Made by a program: the position numbers and the translations under genes. The notes under the pieces are model-generated. The model searched no databases and had not been told where the DNA came from. It worked only from the letters and a program-made list of their open reading frames with translations. From contig NZ_WWIR01000230.1 of assembly GCF_009863025.1 (NCBI RefSeq), positions 1-40,575 of the forward strand: a stretch of DNA of 40,575 nt, given 5' to 3'. Numbering within the stretch: the first letter of the stretch is position 1; the number at the start of each line of letters is the position of its first letter. Shown piece by piece: positions 8,151-16,725 of this stretch. Source of the DNA: Streptomyces sp. SID4985 (GTDB lineage: Bacteria > Actinomycetota > Actinomycetes > Streptomycetales > Streptomycetaceae).

Positions 8151-10394
8151 ATGTCCGAGTTGTTCGATGCGGTCGACGCGTTGGTCGCGTCCCGCTCCTC
8201 GCTGCCGTCGGCGGAGGAGCGCAAGCGGCTGCGTACCGCGCACGGCCTGACGCTGGACGAGGTCGCGGCCGCGTTGAAGGTGCGGCGGGCGACGGTGTCC
8301 GGCTGGGAGTCGGCGAAGAAGCCGACCGAGCCGCGCGGTCCGGAACGCGAGGCGTACGCCCGGCTGTTGAAGCAGCTCGCGGCACTTTATCCCGCTCCAC
8401 CGGAGCCGACCGCGCCGACGCCCGTCACGTTCGTCGGCGCGGCCGACTCGCTGGGGACGCAGGTGGTGGCCGAAGGTCCTGCCGCCGAGGCCGCGGACGG
8501 ACCTGTCGCCGAGGCTCTGGTCGGACCTGCGGCCGAGAACAGTCGGTCCCCTGCCCCCGCTCCGGCGGCCGCGCCGTACCCGGCGCCAACCACCAGGACA
8601 TCAGCAGCACCGCGTCGTCCCGGCACGCGGAAGGCGACCCCAGTCGGTGCCTCGGCACGCGGCGCCGATCCGCGGTTCGAGAACGGGCCGCTGGCCATCA
8701 TCGATATCGAGGACGGGCAGGTGCTGGCGTACTGCACCGGCGGCCTGGTCCTGGACGTACCCGCCAAGAGCATTCCAGCCCTGGTGGACTGGACGCTCAA
8801 GGAGGCGAAGCTCGGGGCGCCGAAGCTCTCCGGCCCCGGCAAGGACGCCGACCCGCTGCTCGTACTCACCGAGGCCGCGCTGGAACGCTACGGCCTGCCC
8901 ACCACGCTCACCGAGGAGGAGCGGCTCGCCGGGCGGCTGCCGGAGGGCCACAAGGTCGTCAAGCAGCTCGCGCGTGCGGAGTGGAAGCTGACGAAGCGCG
9001 GATTCGGGCCGTGGGCTCGGATCTACCGGCCCGCGACCGGGTCGGAGCGGGCCTGTGTCCAGCTGTGCATCCCGTCCTGGCACGCGCTGGACGCCCGGCA
9101 CTGGGGCGAGGCCGGGCAGCTCCCGCCTGCCGAACTCGCCCGCGTGCTCGGCGTGTACGCGTCCCGCGTGCTGACGCCGCGCGGATCGACCGCCGTGACC
9201 GGCCTGGAGCTGATGACCGCGCTGCACCCGCCGACCCGCGCCTCCGAGCCGGACGCCGACGGCAAACGGCACTCCGCGCACAACCCCGGCTCCCTGGGCA
9301 CCGAGCCGGTGGACCCGGCGCCGTGCGAGGCCCCCGACGGCCACCCGGTCCTCAAAGAGCTGCCCCGCTTCCACGTCCGCGGTCCGGCGGAGAAGCTGTT
9401 CGAGGAGGCGTACGACTGGGCGCGGCCGATGACCGATGCCGAGTGCACCCTGCGCCACCTGGTCGGTATCGACGTCAACATGGCCTTCGCCGCGGGCGCC
9501 AACGGCCTGGCCGTCGGTCTCGGCGCCCCGACGCACGTCACGGCGCCGGTCTTCGACCCGAAGCTGCCCGGCTCGTGGCTGGTCGACCTGTCCCATGTCG
9601 ACCTGTCCCGCGTGAAGGCCGGCAAGGAGTGGGGGGAGCTGGACGGCTCGCTGCTGCCCAGCCCGTTCACGCCGAAGGGCGAGCGGCCCGAAGGACCGGC
9701 CTGGTACGCGACGCCCACCGTGGCGTACGCGGTGGAACTCGGCTACGAGGTGCGGCCGGTGGAGGCGTGGGTGCGGCAGGACAACGGCCGCTACCTGGAC
9801 GGCTGGTACAACCGGCTGCGCGACGCCTACCTCGCCACGATGGCCGACCTCGGCGTCCACCCCGACCTCGCCCCGGGCGACTTCCTGACGGCGATGGAGG
9901 GCTGGAAGGGCCGTGACCCGGAGCTGGGACTCGTCGTGTCCGCGATCAAGGCGACCGTGAAGGGCGGCATCGGCAAGCTGCGCGAGCGGCCGCGCGGCGA
10001 GGGCTGGCGGCCCGGCGAGCCGTGGCGCGCGCTGTCCCGCCCGACCTGGCGGCCGGACATCCGCGCGGCCGTCATCTCCCGCACCCGGATCAACCTGCAC
10101 CGCAAGATCGTGCGGCACGCGGCGTTCACCGGGCAGTACCCGGTCGCGGTCCTGTCCGACTGTGTCGTCTACGCGGCAGGCGGGCCCTCGCCGCTGGACT
10201 TCCTGCCCTACCGGGACGGCAAGCCGCTGCCCGGCGGTTTCAAGCTCGGCATCAACCCCGGCCTCGTCAAGCACGAGGGCACGCAGTCCGTCCTGTGGGG
10301 CGAAGAGGTCCGCGAGCGGTTCGACGCCCCGGACCTCAACCTCGCCCGCTACATCAAGGACGGCACCGTCACCGGCGTCGACAACGGAGAGTAG
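8151..10394 (+). CDS. tap: Telomere-associated protein Tap
   Basis: ATG 8151 has the site GGAGG at 8140-8144 and gives 747 residues, close to known Tap length. Residues 22-75 form an XRE-type helix-turn-helix (LTLDEVAAALKVRRATVSGW). A Pro/Ala linker follows to about 165. The rest is the conserved Tap core, with HLVGIDVNMAFAAGANG near residue 441, AIKATVKGGIGKLRE near 600 and AVLSDCVVYAAGG near 670. These are spaced like polymerase motifs A, B and C. In Streptomyces, Tap binds the telomeric 3' overhang and recruits Tpg; I recall a report of primase-like activity. It lies 12 bp upstream of tpg, as expected. Identification rests on the pair and on recognisable sequence. Confidence 0.93.
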   Translation: MSELFDAVDALVASRSSLPSAEERKRLRTAHGLTLDEVAAALKVRRATVSGWESAKKPTEPRGPEREAYARLLKQLAALYPAPPEPTAPTPVTFVGAADSLGTQVVAEGPAAEAADGPVAEALVGPAAENSRSPAPAPAAAPYPAPTTRTSAAPRRPGTRKATPVGASARGADPRFENGPLAIIDIEDGQVLAYCTGGLVLDVPAKSIPALVDWTLKEAKLGAPKLSGPGKDADPLLVLTEAALERYGLPTTLTEEERLAGRLPEGHKVVKQLARAEWKLTKRGFGPWARIYRPATGSERACVQLCIPSWHALDARHWGEAGQLPPAELARVLGVYASRVLTPRGSTAVTGLELMTALHPPTRASEPDADGKRHSAHNPGSLGTEPVDPAPCEAPDGHPVLKELPRFHVRGPAEKLFEEAYDWARPMTDAECTLRHLVGIDVNMAFAAGANGLAVGLGAPTHVTAPVFDPKLPGSWLVDLSHVDLSRVKAGKEWGELDGSLLPSPFTPKGERPEGPAWYATPTVAYAVELGYEVRPVEAWVRQDNGRYLDGWYNRLRDAYLATMADLGVHPDLAPGDFLTAMEGWKGRDPELGLVVSAIKATVKGGIGKLRERPRGEGWRPGEPWRALSRPTWRPDIRAAVISRTRINLHRKIVRHAAFTGQYPVAVLSDCVVYAAGGPSPLDFLPYRDGKPLPGGFKLGINPGLVKHEGTQSVLWGEEVRERFDAPDLNLARYIKDGTVTGVDNGE

Positions 10395-10406
10395 GAGAAG
10401 GTGACG

Positions 10407-10964
10407 ATGAGTCTGTTCGGGGACAGCCTGGACGCCGCCGTGCAGAAGGCGTTCACCCGCCCGGCGCCCAAGACCGCGGGCCCGCAGATGCGGTACCTGG
10501 TCAAGCAGTTGGGGAGCACCAGGGCCGTCGCCCAGATGCTGCGCATCTCCCAGCGCACCGTCGAACGGTACGTGAAGGACCAGATCAGGAAACCGCGCCC
10601 GGACCTCGCCGCCCGCCTGGAACGCGAGGTGAAGAAGCGGTGGCAACCGCAGATCAGGGCCAGGGCCCGCCAGAAGGCGGCGACCACGGGCGGCATCGTC
10701 ATCGACACCCGCGCCCGCATGGGCTACACCGCGCCGATCGGATCGACCGACCAGGACCGCATCCGGCACCTGACCATCGCCCTCCCACCCGTCTACGCCG
10801 CCCGCCTCTTCGACGCCCGAGAGGCCGGTGCCGATGAACGCGCGCTCAAGGAGATCGCGGCCGAAGCGCTCAAGGAGGTCTATTTCCAGGACAGCGGGCG
10901 CCGCGCCGGAAGCCTGGAAGAGGTCCGCTTCACCGACATCGAACACCTGGAGTTCGACCTGTAG
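10407..10964 (+). CDS. tpg: Telomere terminal protein Tpg
   Basis: ATG 10407 is preferred over GTG 10401 because AGGAG at 10393-10397 is then 9 nt away. This start also puts a Thr at position 114 (sequence IGSTDQD), which as I recall is the residue linked to the chromosome 5' end in characterised Tpg proteins. The 185-residue protein begins MSLFGDSLDAAVQKAFTRPA, a Tpg hallmark. It has a helix-turn-helix at about 36-60 (RAVAQMLRISQRTVERYVK) and a basic stretch at 60-90. The C-terminal part includes HLTIALPPVYAARLFDA. Tpg primes end-patching of linear replicons. It is cotranscribed with tap. Confidence 0.95.
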   Translation: MSLFGDSLDAAVQKAFTRPAPKTAGPQMRYLVKQLGSTRAVAQMLRISQRTVERYVKDQIRKPRPDLAARLEREVKKRWQPQIRARARQKAATTGGIVIDTRARMGYTAPIGSTDQDRIRHLTIALPPVYAARLFDAREAGADERALKEIAAEALKEVYFQDSGRRAGSLEEVRFTDIEHLEFDL

Positions 10965-10990
10965 CCCCCACACCCCGAACAGTGAGCGAG

Positions 10991-11038
10991 CCCGCCCTCT
11001 GCACGGCCCGCCCTCGGCACCGCCCGCCCTCGGCACCG
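10991..11038 (+). repeat. Three tandem 16-bp units after tpg
   Basis: The unit cccgccctcggcaccg occurs at 11007-11022 and 11023-11038 exactly. A copy with two changes occurs at 10991-11006. The array starts 26 bp after the tpg stop codon. It forms no obvious hairpin, and its role is unknown. Confidence 0.7.
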
Positions 11039-11101
11039 CCCACCCGAAACACGCCGCCAAGCTGCCCAGGCAACCCAGTCGACCCAGTCAGCCCGCCCGG
11101 T

Positions 11102-12088
11102 TCAGCCCCGAATCGTGGCGAGCCAGTCGGTCAGCAGGCGGTTGACCTCGTCAGGGCGTTCCTGTTGCACCCAGTGGCCGCAGCCGTCCAGGAGGTGGGA
11201 GGCGGACAGGGCGGGGAGGGTGGAGGGGTAGGCGTCGAGGGCTTCGGCCATCCACGTGGTGGAGGCGTCCCGTGCGCCGCCGATGAACAGGGCGGGCTGC
11301 TTGATCGGGGCTCCGCGGTGGGGGGCGAGGTCTTCCCAGTCGCGGTCCATGGTGCGGTAGCGGTTGAGGGCGCCGGTCAGGCCGGTGCGCTCGAACTCCC
11401 CGGCGTAGACGTCGAGGTCCTCCTCGCTCAGCCACGCCGGGAGCGGGCCGACGGGGAAACGGTCGCGCAGCCGGCCGCCGTGGGCGACGAAGTGCGGGTC
11501 GGGCTCGCCCTCGGCAGGCATGGTGTCGGCGGACAGGGCCGCGTAGAAGCCTGCGAGCCAGCCCCGTACGTCGGGCTCGATCTCCGCCTCGGCGCGGCCG
11601 GGCTCCTGGAAGTAGGAGACGTAGAACTCCTGCTCGGGGCCGCCGATCCGGCCGAAGATGTCGGTGGGGCGGGGGCCGCCGGGCGGCGCGTACGGGACGC
11701 TCAGCAAGCCGACCGCGCGGAAGACTTCGGGGTGGAGCAGGGCGGAGGTGGCGGCGATGTTGGAGCCCCAGTCGTGGCCGACGATCACCGCGCTCTCCTC
11801 ACCGAGGGCGCGTACGACGGCGACGTTGTCCTCCACCAGGTCGAGCATGCGGTAGGCGTCGGTCGCGGCGGGCCTGGAGGAGCGGCCGTAGCCGCGTACG
11901 TCGATCGCCACTGCCCGGTATCCGGCCGCGGCGAGGGCCGGGAGCTGGCGGCGCCAGGAGTACCAGGACTCGGGGAAGCCGTGCACGAGCAGGACCAGCG
12001 GGCCGGTGCCCTGCTCGACCAGGTGCAGGCGCCCGGCCGGGGCGTCGACGGTGCGGTGGCGGAGCTCGGCGGTCGGCTCGGGCTGCAT
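11102..12088 (-). CDS. Alpha/beta hydrolase, soluble epoxide hydrolase type
   Basis: The 328-residue protein starts at ATG 12088 behind AGGAG. The oxyanion motif HGFPESWYSWR is at residues 36-46, the nucleophile elbow GHDWGS holds Asp106, and the catalytic His lies in CGHWVQQERP (about 305). Asp in place of Ser at the elbow, together with HGFPE and DVRGYGRS, marks epoxide hydrolases, which open epoxides through a covalent ester. The cap domain lies between about 150 and 250 (EQEFYVSYFQEPGRAEAE and following). It is cytosolic. It is divergent from the XRE-cupin regulator at 12231 across 142 bp, so that protein may control it. It could act in detoxification; the natural substrate is unknown. 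Confidence 0.88.
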   Translation of the reverse strand: MQPEPTAELRHRTVDAPAGRLHLVEQGTGPLVLLVHGFPESWYSWRRQLPALAAAGYRAVAIDVRGYGRSSRPAATDAYRMLDLVEDNVAVVRALGEESAVIVGHDWGSNIAATSALLHPEVFRAVGLLSVPYAPPGGPRPTDIFGRIGGPEQEFYVSYFQEPGRAEAEIEPDVRGWLAGFYAALSADTMPAEGEPDPHFVAHGGRLRDRFPVGPLPAWLSEEDLDVYAGEFERTGLTGALNRYRTMDRDWEDLAPHRGAPIKQPALFIGGARDASTTWMAEALDAYPSTLPALSASHLLDGCGHWVQQERPDEVNRLLTDWLATIRG

Positions 12089-12230
12089 GGGCTTCTCCTC
12101 GGTTCACGGGCGTCCGACGCGTACCCATCGATCATGCGGCGCGGCGGCCACTCGGCGCGATCAGCGTTGCCACTCTGGCAAACTCGCAGGACAGGGTGGT
12201 GAAGCGGCACGGCGGGAAGGAGCGGGGACA

Positions 12231-12860
12231 GTGACAGGTGACGACGTGGCCCGGACGCTGGCGGCGATGGGGCCCCGGCTGCGGGCCGTACGCGAGCGCC
12301 GTGGCGTCACGCTCACGGATGTCAGCCGCGCGACCGGCATCTCGCCCAGCACGCTGTCACGGATCGAGACCGGCCGACGCAAGCCCATCCTGGAGGTCGT
12401 GCTGCAACTGGCGAAGGAATACGGCGTCGCCCTGGACGAACTGATCGGCACCGCACCCGCCCCCGCGGCCGAGCCCCGCGGCACGGCGCCGCGCGGCTTC
12501 GGCGACGACAAGACGGTGCTGCCGCTGACCCGGTACGTCGGCGGGCTGCACGCCCACAAACATGTCCTGCCCGCCGTCGCGGAGCCGCCCGGGCGGCCCC
12601 GGCAGATGTCCCACGAGGGCTACGAGTGGCTGTGCGTGCTGTACGGGCGGTTGTGGCTCGCGCTGGGCAGCCAGGATCTCGTCCTGACGGCCGGGGACGT
12701 CGCCGAGTTCGACACCCGCACCCCCCACGGAGTCGCGAACGCCGGATCCGACGGACCGGTCGAGTATCTGATCATGTTCGGGCCCCAGGGAGAACGTCCA
12801 CGGCCGCGCACCCCTCCAGCCGCTGGTCGCGGGACTGATGGCGGAGGGGCCGCTGATTGA
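12231..12860 (+). CDS. XRE-family regulator with C-terminal cupin domain
   Basis: GTG 12231 follows AAGGAG by 8 nt and gives 209 residues. Residues 10-65 are an XRE helix-turn-helix (LRAVRERRGVTLTDVSRATG, then ISPSTLSRIETGRRKP). A linker leads to a small cupin barrel at about 115-190: YEWLCVLYGRLWLALG, VLTAGDVAEFDTRTPHGVAN and EYLIMFGP. Cupins of this group usually bind a small ligand that sets DNA binding. The gene faces the epoxide hydrolase gene and may repress or activate it and itself. The C-terminal 20 residues are Pro/Gly/Arg-rich and poorly structured. Confidence 0.9.
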   Translation: MTGDDVARTLAAMGPRLRAVRERRGVTLTDVSRATGISPSTLSRIETGRRKPILEVVLQLAKEYGVALDELIGTAPAPAAEPRGTAPRGFGDDKTVLPLTRYVGGLHAHKHVLPAVAEPPGRPRQMSHEGYEWLCVLYGRLWLALGSQDLVLTAGDVAEFDTRTPHGVANAGSDGPVEYLIMFGPQGERPRPRTPPAAGRGTDGGGAAD

Positions 12861-12953
12861 CGGGCCTGTCGTCAATGACAAGCCTGCCGTCGAGGAAACA
12901 GGCTCTGGCCGTGGTGGCTTCAGCCTCCGGCGGAGGGCGTTCCGTCCTGCCTG

Positions 12954-13865
12954 CTAGGGGCGTTCCGTCCTGCCTGCTCCCGTGCCCGATGCCGAACCGC
13001 TCGTGGCGCCATCCCGTGCCGAACTCGTCGGCGTCAGGTCCTGCAGCCCCACCACCCGCAGCAACCGCAAGCGCTCGTACGACTCCGTGCCCGGGCGGGC
13101 CGTGTGGATGACGAGCCGCTGGTTGTGGTCGGTGTTGACGAGGACCTCGCAGTCGAGTTCGAGGATGCCGATCGCAGGATGCCGGAAGCGCTTGGTGGCG
13201 GCGCGGCGTACGGCGACCTCGTGTTCGGCCCAGAGGCGGGCGAACTCCTCGCTCGCGGCGCGTAGTTCGTCGACGAGGGCGGCGGGTTCCGGGTCCGTGG
13301 GGCGGGCCGAGGCCACCGCTCGCAGACCGGCCACCTGCTCGCGGGCGCGCTCCGGGCGGTCCTCGGGAGGGAACAGCTCCTGGGCCGACGGGTCCAGGAA
13401 GAAGCGGCGGATCATGTTGCGTTCCCGGGGCGGGCGGGCGAGGACGTCTCCGGTCAGCGCCCGTGACAGCGCGTTCTGGGCCAGGACCTCGCCGCAGTCG
13501 GTCACCACCATCGCCGGGGTGTCGTGGAGCCGGTCCAGCACCAGGAGCAGGCCCGGGCGCACGTGCGTACTGGTCGCCGTCCGGCGCGGCGGCTCCTCAC
13601 CGGCGAGGTGGAAGAGGTGGTCGCGTTCGTCCTCCGTCAGGCGCAGGGCGCGGGCCAGCGCGGTGAGCATCTGGCGGGACGGGCGCGGGCCCCGGGACTG
13701 CTCCAGCCGCGTGTAGTAGTCCACGGACATGCCGGCCAGCTGGGCCACCTCCTCGCGGCGCAGCCCCGGCGTACGGCGGCGGGCTCCGGCCGTGAGGCCC
13801 GCGTCGGAGGGGGCCAGGCGGGCGCGCCCGCGGCGCAGGAAGTCGGCGAGTTCGGCACGGTTCAC
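12954..13865 (-). CDS. XRE-family regulator with MmyB-like ligand-binding domain
   Basis: GTG 13865 begins MNRAELADFLRRGRARL, the standard start of this actinobacterial family. The longer frame to 13982 adds only promoter-like sequence. The protein has 303 residues. The HTH (RTPGLRREEVAQLAGMSVDY, then YTRLEQSRGPRPSRQMLTAL) covers about 25-85. The rest is the MmyB/MLTR-like domain (VRPGLLLVLDRLHDTPAMVV, RNMIRRFFLDPSAQELFP, HPAIGILELDCEVLVN), thought to bind fatty acyl or similar ligands. It is divergent from the NAD-dependent enzyme at 14009, the usual layout for these regulators and their single target. The tail is Ser/Gly-rich. Confidence 0.92.
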   Translation of the reverse strand: MNRAELADFLRRGRARLAPSDAGLTAGARRRTPGLRREEVAQLAGMSVDYYTRLEQSRGPRPSRQMLTALARALRLTEDERDHLFHLAGEEPPRRTATSTHVRPGLLLVLDRLHDTPAMVVTDCGEVLAQNALSRALTGDVLARPPRERNMIRRFFLDPSAQELFPPEDRPERAREQVAGLRAVASARPTDPEPAALVDELRAASEEFARLWAEHEVAVRRAATKRFRHPAIGILELDCEVLVNTDHNQRLVIHTARPGTESYERLRLLRVVGLQDLTPTSSARDGATSGSASGTGAGRTERP

Positions 13866-13896
13866 CCCTCCAGGGTGCGGGACGGCGGCAGCCTTA

Positions 13897-13919
13897 TCCA
13901 GGGACTCCCGATCCCCTGA
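13897..13919. promoter_or_regulatory. Candidate operator between the MmyB-type regulator and its target
   Basis: Arms cAGGG (13899-13903) and CCCTG (13914-13918) form an interrupted palindrome, with a central TCCCGAT, in the 143-bp divergent spacer. On the minus strand it abuts a GGATAAGG element that could serve as the -10 of the regulator gene. CCCTGG-containing boxes are familiar ahead of this regulator class. The assignment is tentative. Confidence 0.35.
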
Positions 13920-14008
13920 TGAGGAGGTCTCTCCCGGTCGTCCCCGCGTCGGCCGAGGCTGGTGGTCGACGACAGGCGACAAGCGACACAGTGCGTGAGG
14001 AGCACATC

Positions 14009-14863
14009 ATGCTGACTTTGGTGACCGGTACGACGGGACAGGTCGGACGCCGCTTCGTGCCGAGGCTGCTGGCCCAGCGGCAGCCGGGCGAGCAGGTGCG
14101 GGTCCTGGTGCGGGACGCGGCCCGTGGCGAGCGCTTCGCGGAGCTGGGCGCCCAGGTCGCCGTAGGGGACATGCGCGACGAGGAGACCCTCGGCAAGGCG
14201 CTCGCCGGTGTGGACGCCGTCGTGAACGTCGCCGCCTCCTTCCGCGGGGTGCCCGACGAGGAGGCGTGGGCCGTCAACCGGGACGCCGCGGTGGCCCTGG
14301 GACGCGCCGCGCGGTCCGCCGACGTGGAGCGGTTCGTGCAGGTCAGCACCGGCAACGTGTACGGCGTCGGACGGGGCCGCCCGCTGACCGAGGAGGACGA
14401 GAGCAGGCCGGGCGGCGAGATGTGGGGCGCGTACCCCGAGTCCAAGGCCGAGGCCGAGCGCGAACTGCTCGCGTTGGAGGGCCTGGACGTCCGCGTCGGA
14501 CGGCTCCCCTTCGTCTACGGCGAGGGCGACCCACACCTTGCCAACTCGCTTCACTGGGCGGCCCGCTGGGCGCCGCACCAGCGCCTGCAGATGGCCCACC
14601 ACGCGGACGTCGCCCAAGGTCTGATGCGTCTGCTGTACGCGCCGGGTATCGCGGGCCGGATCTACAACATCGCCGACGACGCCCCCGTCACGACGGTCGA
14701 GCTGTACCAGCTCAACGGCGTCGAGGTGCCCGCCGGGCTCCACGAACTCCCGGACCCCGACCCGTGGTTCGGGATCATGTCCAACCAGCGCATCCGCCGG
14801 GAGCTCGGCTTCCGGCCGATCTACCCGAGCGTCTGGACGGCCCGGGACGCCGGAGCCCTGTGA
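14009..14863 (+). CDS. NAD(P)-dependent epimerase/dehydratase-type oxidoreductase
   Basis: ATG 14009 has GAGGAG 6 nt upstream and gives 284 residues. The Rossmann motif TGTTGQVGRR is at residues 6-15. The catalytic set is Ser/Thr113-114 (QVSTGNVYG) and Tyr142/Lys146 (YPESK), as in extended SDR enzymes. VAVGDMRDEETLGKALAGVDA and FVYGEGDPHLANSLHWAARW are typical of nucleotide-sugar epimerase relatives. The substrate is unclear. The protein is shorter than most sugar epimerases and may be an atypical SDR acting on a small metabolite. It is the probable target of the divergent regulator. Confidence 0.88.
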   Translation: MLTLVTGTTGQVGRRFVPRLLAQRQPGEQVRVLVRDAARGERFAELGAQVAVGDMRDEETLGKALAGVDAVVNVAASFRGVPDEEAWAVNRDAAVALGRAARSADVERFVQVSTGNVYGVGRGRPLTEEDESRPGGEMWGAYPESKAEAERELLALEGLDVRVGRLPFVYGEGDPHLANSLHWAARWAPHQRLQMAHHADVAQGLMRLLYAPGIAGRIYNIADDAPVTTVELYQLNGVEVPAGLHELPDPDPWFGIMSNQRIRRELGFRPIYPSVWTARDAGAL

Positions 14864-14957
14864 CGGTCCACGTGCGGGGCCGGTCTGCCCCTTGCCGAAG
14901 CACGACAGTTGCCCCACAGCCCGGGGACTGTCAGTGGCTGGTGGCAAGATCGCCGAC

Positions 14958-15301
14958 GTGGTGTCCGTACGTACTACTCCGCCACGGCCTGTCGAGGTCA
15001 CCGCGGTCTTTCCTGAGCTGACTCCGTTGGCGCGAGCGGCGATTCGGCTGCACCCTCGCGCCGGGTCGCCCTCGGCACGGGACAGTTCCGCGGGCGGCCC
15101 ATTGCTGTGGCCCGCCGAGGAGCCATGTTCATGGAGCGACTCGATGCCGGCCCTCCCTGGCCCGCGGAGAGTCCGGTCCCCATGCTGCCCGTCGCCCAGC
15201 TGTACGTGCGCGACGTCCCGCTCCTGCGGCCGCCCGGGCAGGCCGACGTGCTCCAAGTGCTGTGGTGTCCCTACGCGCAGTACAGATGGTCCCGCTGCTG
15301 A
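14958..15301 (+). pseudogene. Decayed DUF1963-like gene
   Basis: One frame reads VEVTAVFPELTPLARAAIRL then GGPLLWPAEEP (to about 15125). The continuation lies in another frame as PMLPVAQLYVRDVPLLRPPG then ADVLQVLWCPY (15178-15270). Joined, they match Streptomyces proteins resembling DUF1963/YwqG, in which GGPLLWP and PMLPVAQL belong to one domain. A deletion with frameshift near 15120-15170 and the loss of everything after WCPY show the gene is dead. The possible start is GTG 14958. No other feature is visible in 14864-14957. Confidence 0.5.
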
Positions 15302-15501
15302 CCATCGCCTCCTTCGAATGGGACTACGGCAAGCGCGGCTGGGCGCCGTACGAGGACGAAGCCGCCGCCCGTGCCGCAGGCCATCGCGCCGGCCAGAACC
15401 CCGGGCAGCCGACCAAAGTCGAAGTCGGCAGCACCGACAACATGCGGCTCTACGTCTGCCCCGTCTCCCCCGGGCATCCGCACACCGACCTGATCCAATG
15501 A
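15286..15501 (+). CDS. Small hypothetical protein, 71 residues
   Basis: ATG 15286 opens MVPLLTIASFEWDYGKRGWA and the frame ends VCPVSPGHPHTDLIQ. The middle is Ala/Gly/Gln-rich (DEAAARAAGHRAGQNPGQPT). Composition is protein-like and unlike the neighbouring shadow frames, yet no ribosome site is visible and it begins inside the decayed gene. It may be a real small gene whose start was fused to the remnant, or itself a fragment. No function is suggested. Confidence 0.35.
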   Translation: MVPLLTIASFEWDYGKRGWAPYEDEAAARAAGHRAGQNPGQPTKVEVGSTDNMRLYVCPVSPGHPHTDLIQ

Positions 15502-15542
15502 GCTGTCACCGGCCCTCGCGGAGTTACCGAACCGGGCGAAGC

Positions 15543-16070
15543 TCAGTCACCCGTTGCCCCGTCGGTGCGCTCCCGCAGGAAGTCGGCGTGGCCGTTGTGG
15601 CGGGCGTACTCCTGGATCATCAGCAGGTAGACCCAGCGCAGGCTGAGGACAGCTCCGCGAGAGGACAGGAAAGTCTCGTCGAGGTCGTGCCCGGCCGCTG
15701 CCGCGTCACACGCTGTGACCTCGGCCTGGAACAACCCGAAGTCCCTCTCCGCATCGGCTGCGTGCGCCCCGTCGAGCCCCTCGTCGCCGTCCGACGGCCC
15801 GGTGAAGACATCGCCGACAGCCTCACCCGCGAAACTTCGCCGGAACCACCATCGCTCCACCTCCGCCATGTGCCGGACCAGGCCGAGGAGCGTGAGGTTC
15901 GACGGCTCCACCGTCGCCCGCGCCAATTGGCCCGGCTCCAGCCCCGCGCACTTGGCCAGCAACGTTTCCCGGTGCCAGCGCAGCCAACCCTCCAGCATCT
16001 GACGCTCGGTTACGGTACCCAGGGCGCCCAACTGCTTGGCGCGTTCGACCGGCGGTGCTGTCCATGTCAT
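15543..16070 (-). CDS. DinB-like (DUF664) family protein
   Basis: ATG 16070 gives 175 residues (MTWTAPPVERAKQLGALGTV). The open frame extends to 16394, but that part overlaps the divergent gene and is not protein-like. A four-helix bundle is indicated. The DinB metal triad is visible: His67 (LVRHMAEVERWWF), His158 and His161 (EYARHNGHADFLRE). WLRWHRETLLAKCAGL near the start is also typical. Members of the family include thiol-dependent S-transferases using mycothiol or bacillithiol, so a mycothiol-linked role is plausible but unproven. It is divergent from the DUF3885-like gene at 16183. Confidence 0.88.
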   Translation of the reverse strand: MTWTAPPVERAKQLGALGTVTERQMLEGWLRWHRETLLAKCAGLEPGQLARATVEPSNLTLLGLVRHMAEVERWWFRRSFAGEAVGDVFTGPSDGDEGLDGAHAADAERDFGLFQAEVTACDAAAAGHDLDETFLSSRGAVLSLRWVYLLMIQEYARHNGHADFLRERTDGATGD

Positions 16071-16182
16071 AGATGCACCCTGCACTGCGTTCAGGGAGGG
16101 TTCAAGCAGGCAGAATGGCAGCGCGACCAGGTGATCCTCGGTGATGCGGCCAGGTAATCCTTGGTGACGACGACGGAAGCCC

Positions 16183-16725
16183 ATGGCGAGAGGACAGGTG
16201 CTGCACTTGCCCGGCGGCGTACAAACGGCTCTGACCGAGCTGTGGGAGCAGCACAGGCCCGGCTGCCCTCCGGTCGGGTACAAGCTCCGCGACCCGTACA
16301 GGGATCGTTGGGTGCGTTTCCACAGCCTGCCGGAGTCGAAGCGATACGCGGAGGACGAGAGCGAGTACACGGTCGTCCTGGAGCGGTACAACACCGTCCT
16401 GGATGAGTTGGAGGTTCCGCCGTTCCAGCCGGACGCCCGCTACTGGCAGACCCTGCTGGTGGAGGACGATCCGAACCCGGAGTTCCGTACCTACTGCCAC
16501 CTCTTCGCCGCGCGCCGCCCCTGGCGATACGGCTGCCTCGACGCGCTGCTCCGTGACATCGCGGACGCCAAAGTGGCGGGAGTCCTCGTCACCGACACCC
16601 GGATGCGGCGCGTCTACCACCCCTACGACGGCGGCGCCGATGTCTTCCTCCCTACGCCCGGGGAACGGGATCAGACGCGCGATCGGCATGCCGACTGGCT
16701 TTCCAGCCACTCGTCGGGGCTCTGA
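16183..16725 (+). CDS. DUF3885-like protein
   Basis: ATG 16183 gives 180 residues. The pattern LWEQHRPGCPPVGYKLRDPY, then WVRFHSLPESKRYAEDESEY, then VLERYNTVLDEL, matches my memory of DUF3885. The later part YRCPDGG-like segment reads RMRRVYHPYDGGADVFLPTP. No signal peptide, helix or catalytic motif is apparent, and family function is unknown. No strong ribosome site is seen. The final residues RHADWLSSHSSGL suit a soluble protein. Confidence 0.75.
   Translation: MARGQVLHLPGGVQTALTELWEQHRPGCPPVGYKLRDPYRDRWVRFHSLPESKRYAEDESEYTVVLERYNTVLDELEVPPFQPDARYWQTLLVEDDPNPEFRTYCHLFAARRPWRYGCLDALLRDIADAKVAGVLVTDTRMRRVYHPYDGGADVFLPTPGERDQTRDRHADWLSSHSSGL

Noticed and set aside
8601..11060. A very long minus-strand open frame (over 800 codons) opposite tap and tpg
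   Set aside because: It is the mirror of strongly biased codons in real genes; its translation is Arg/Gly/Pro-rich without domains, and tap-tpg are certain on the plus strand.
10965..11101. Telomeric sequence near tap-tpg
   Set aside because: No set of nested palindromes typical of Streptomyces telomeres; only a tandem repeat is seen.
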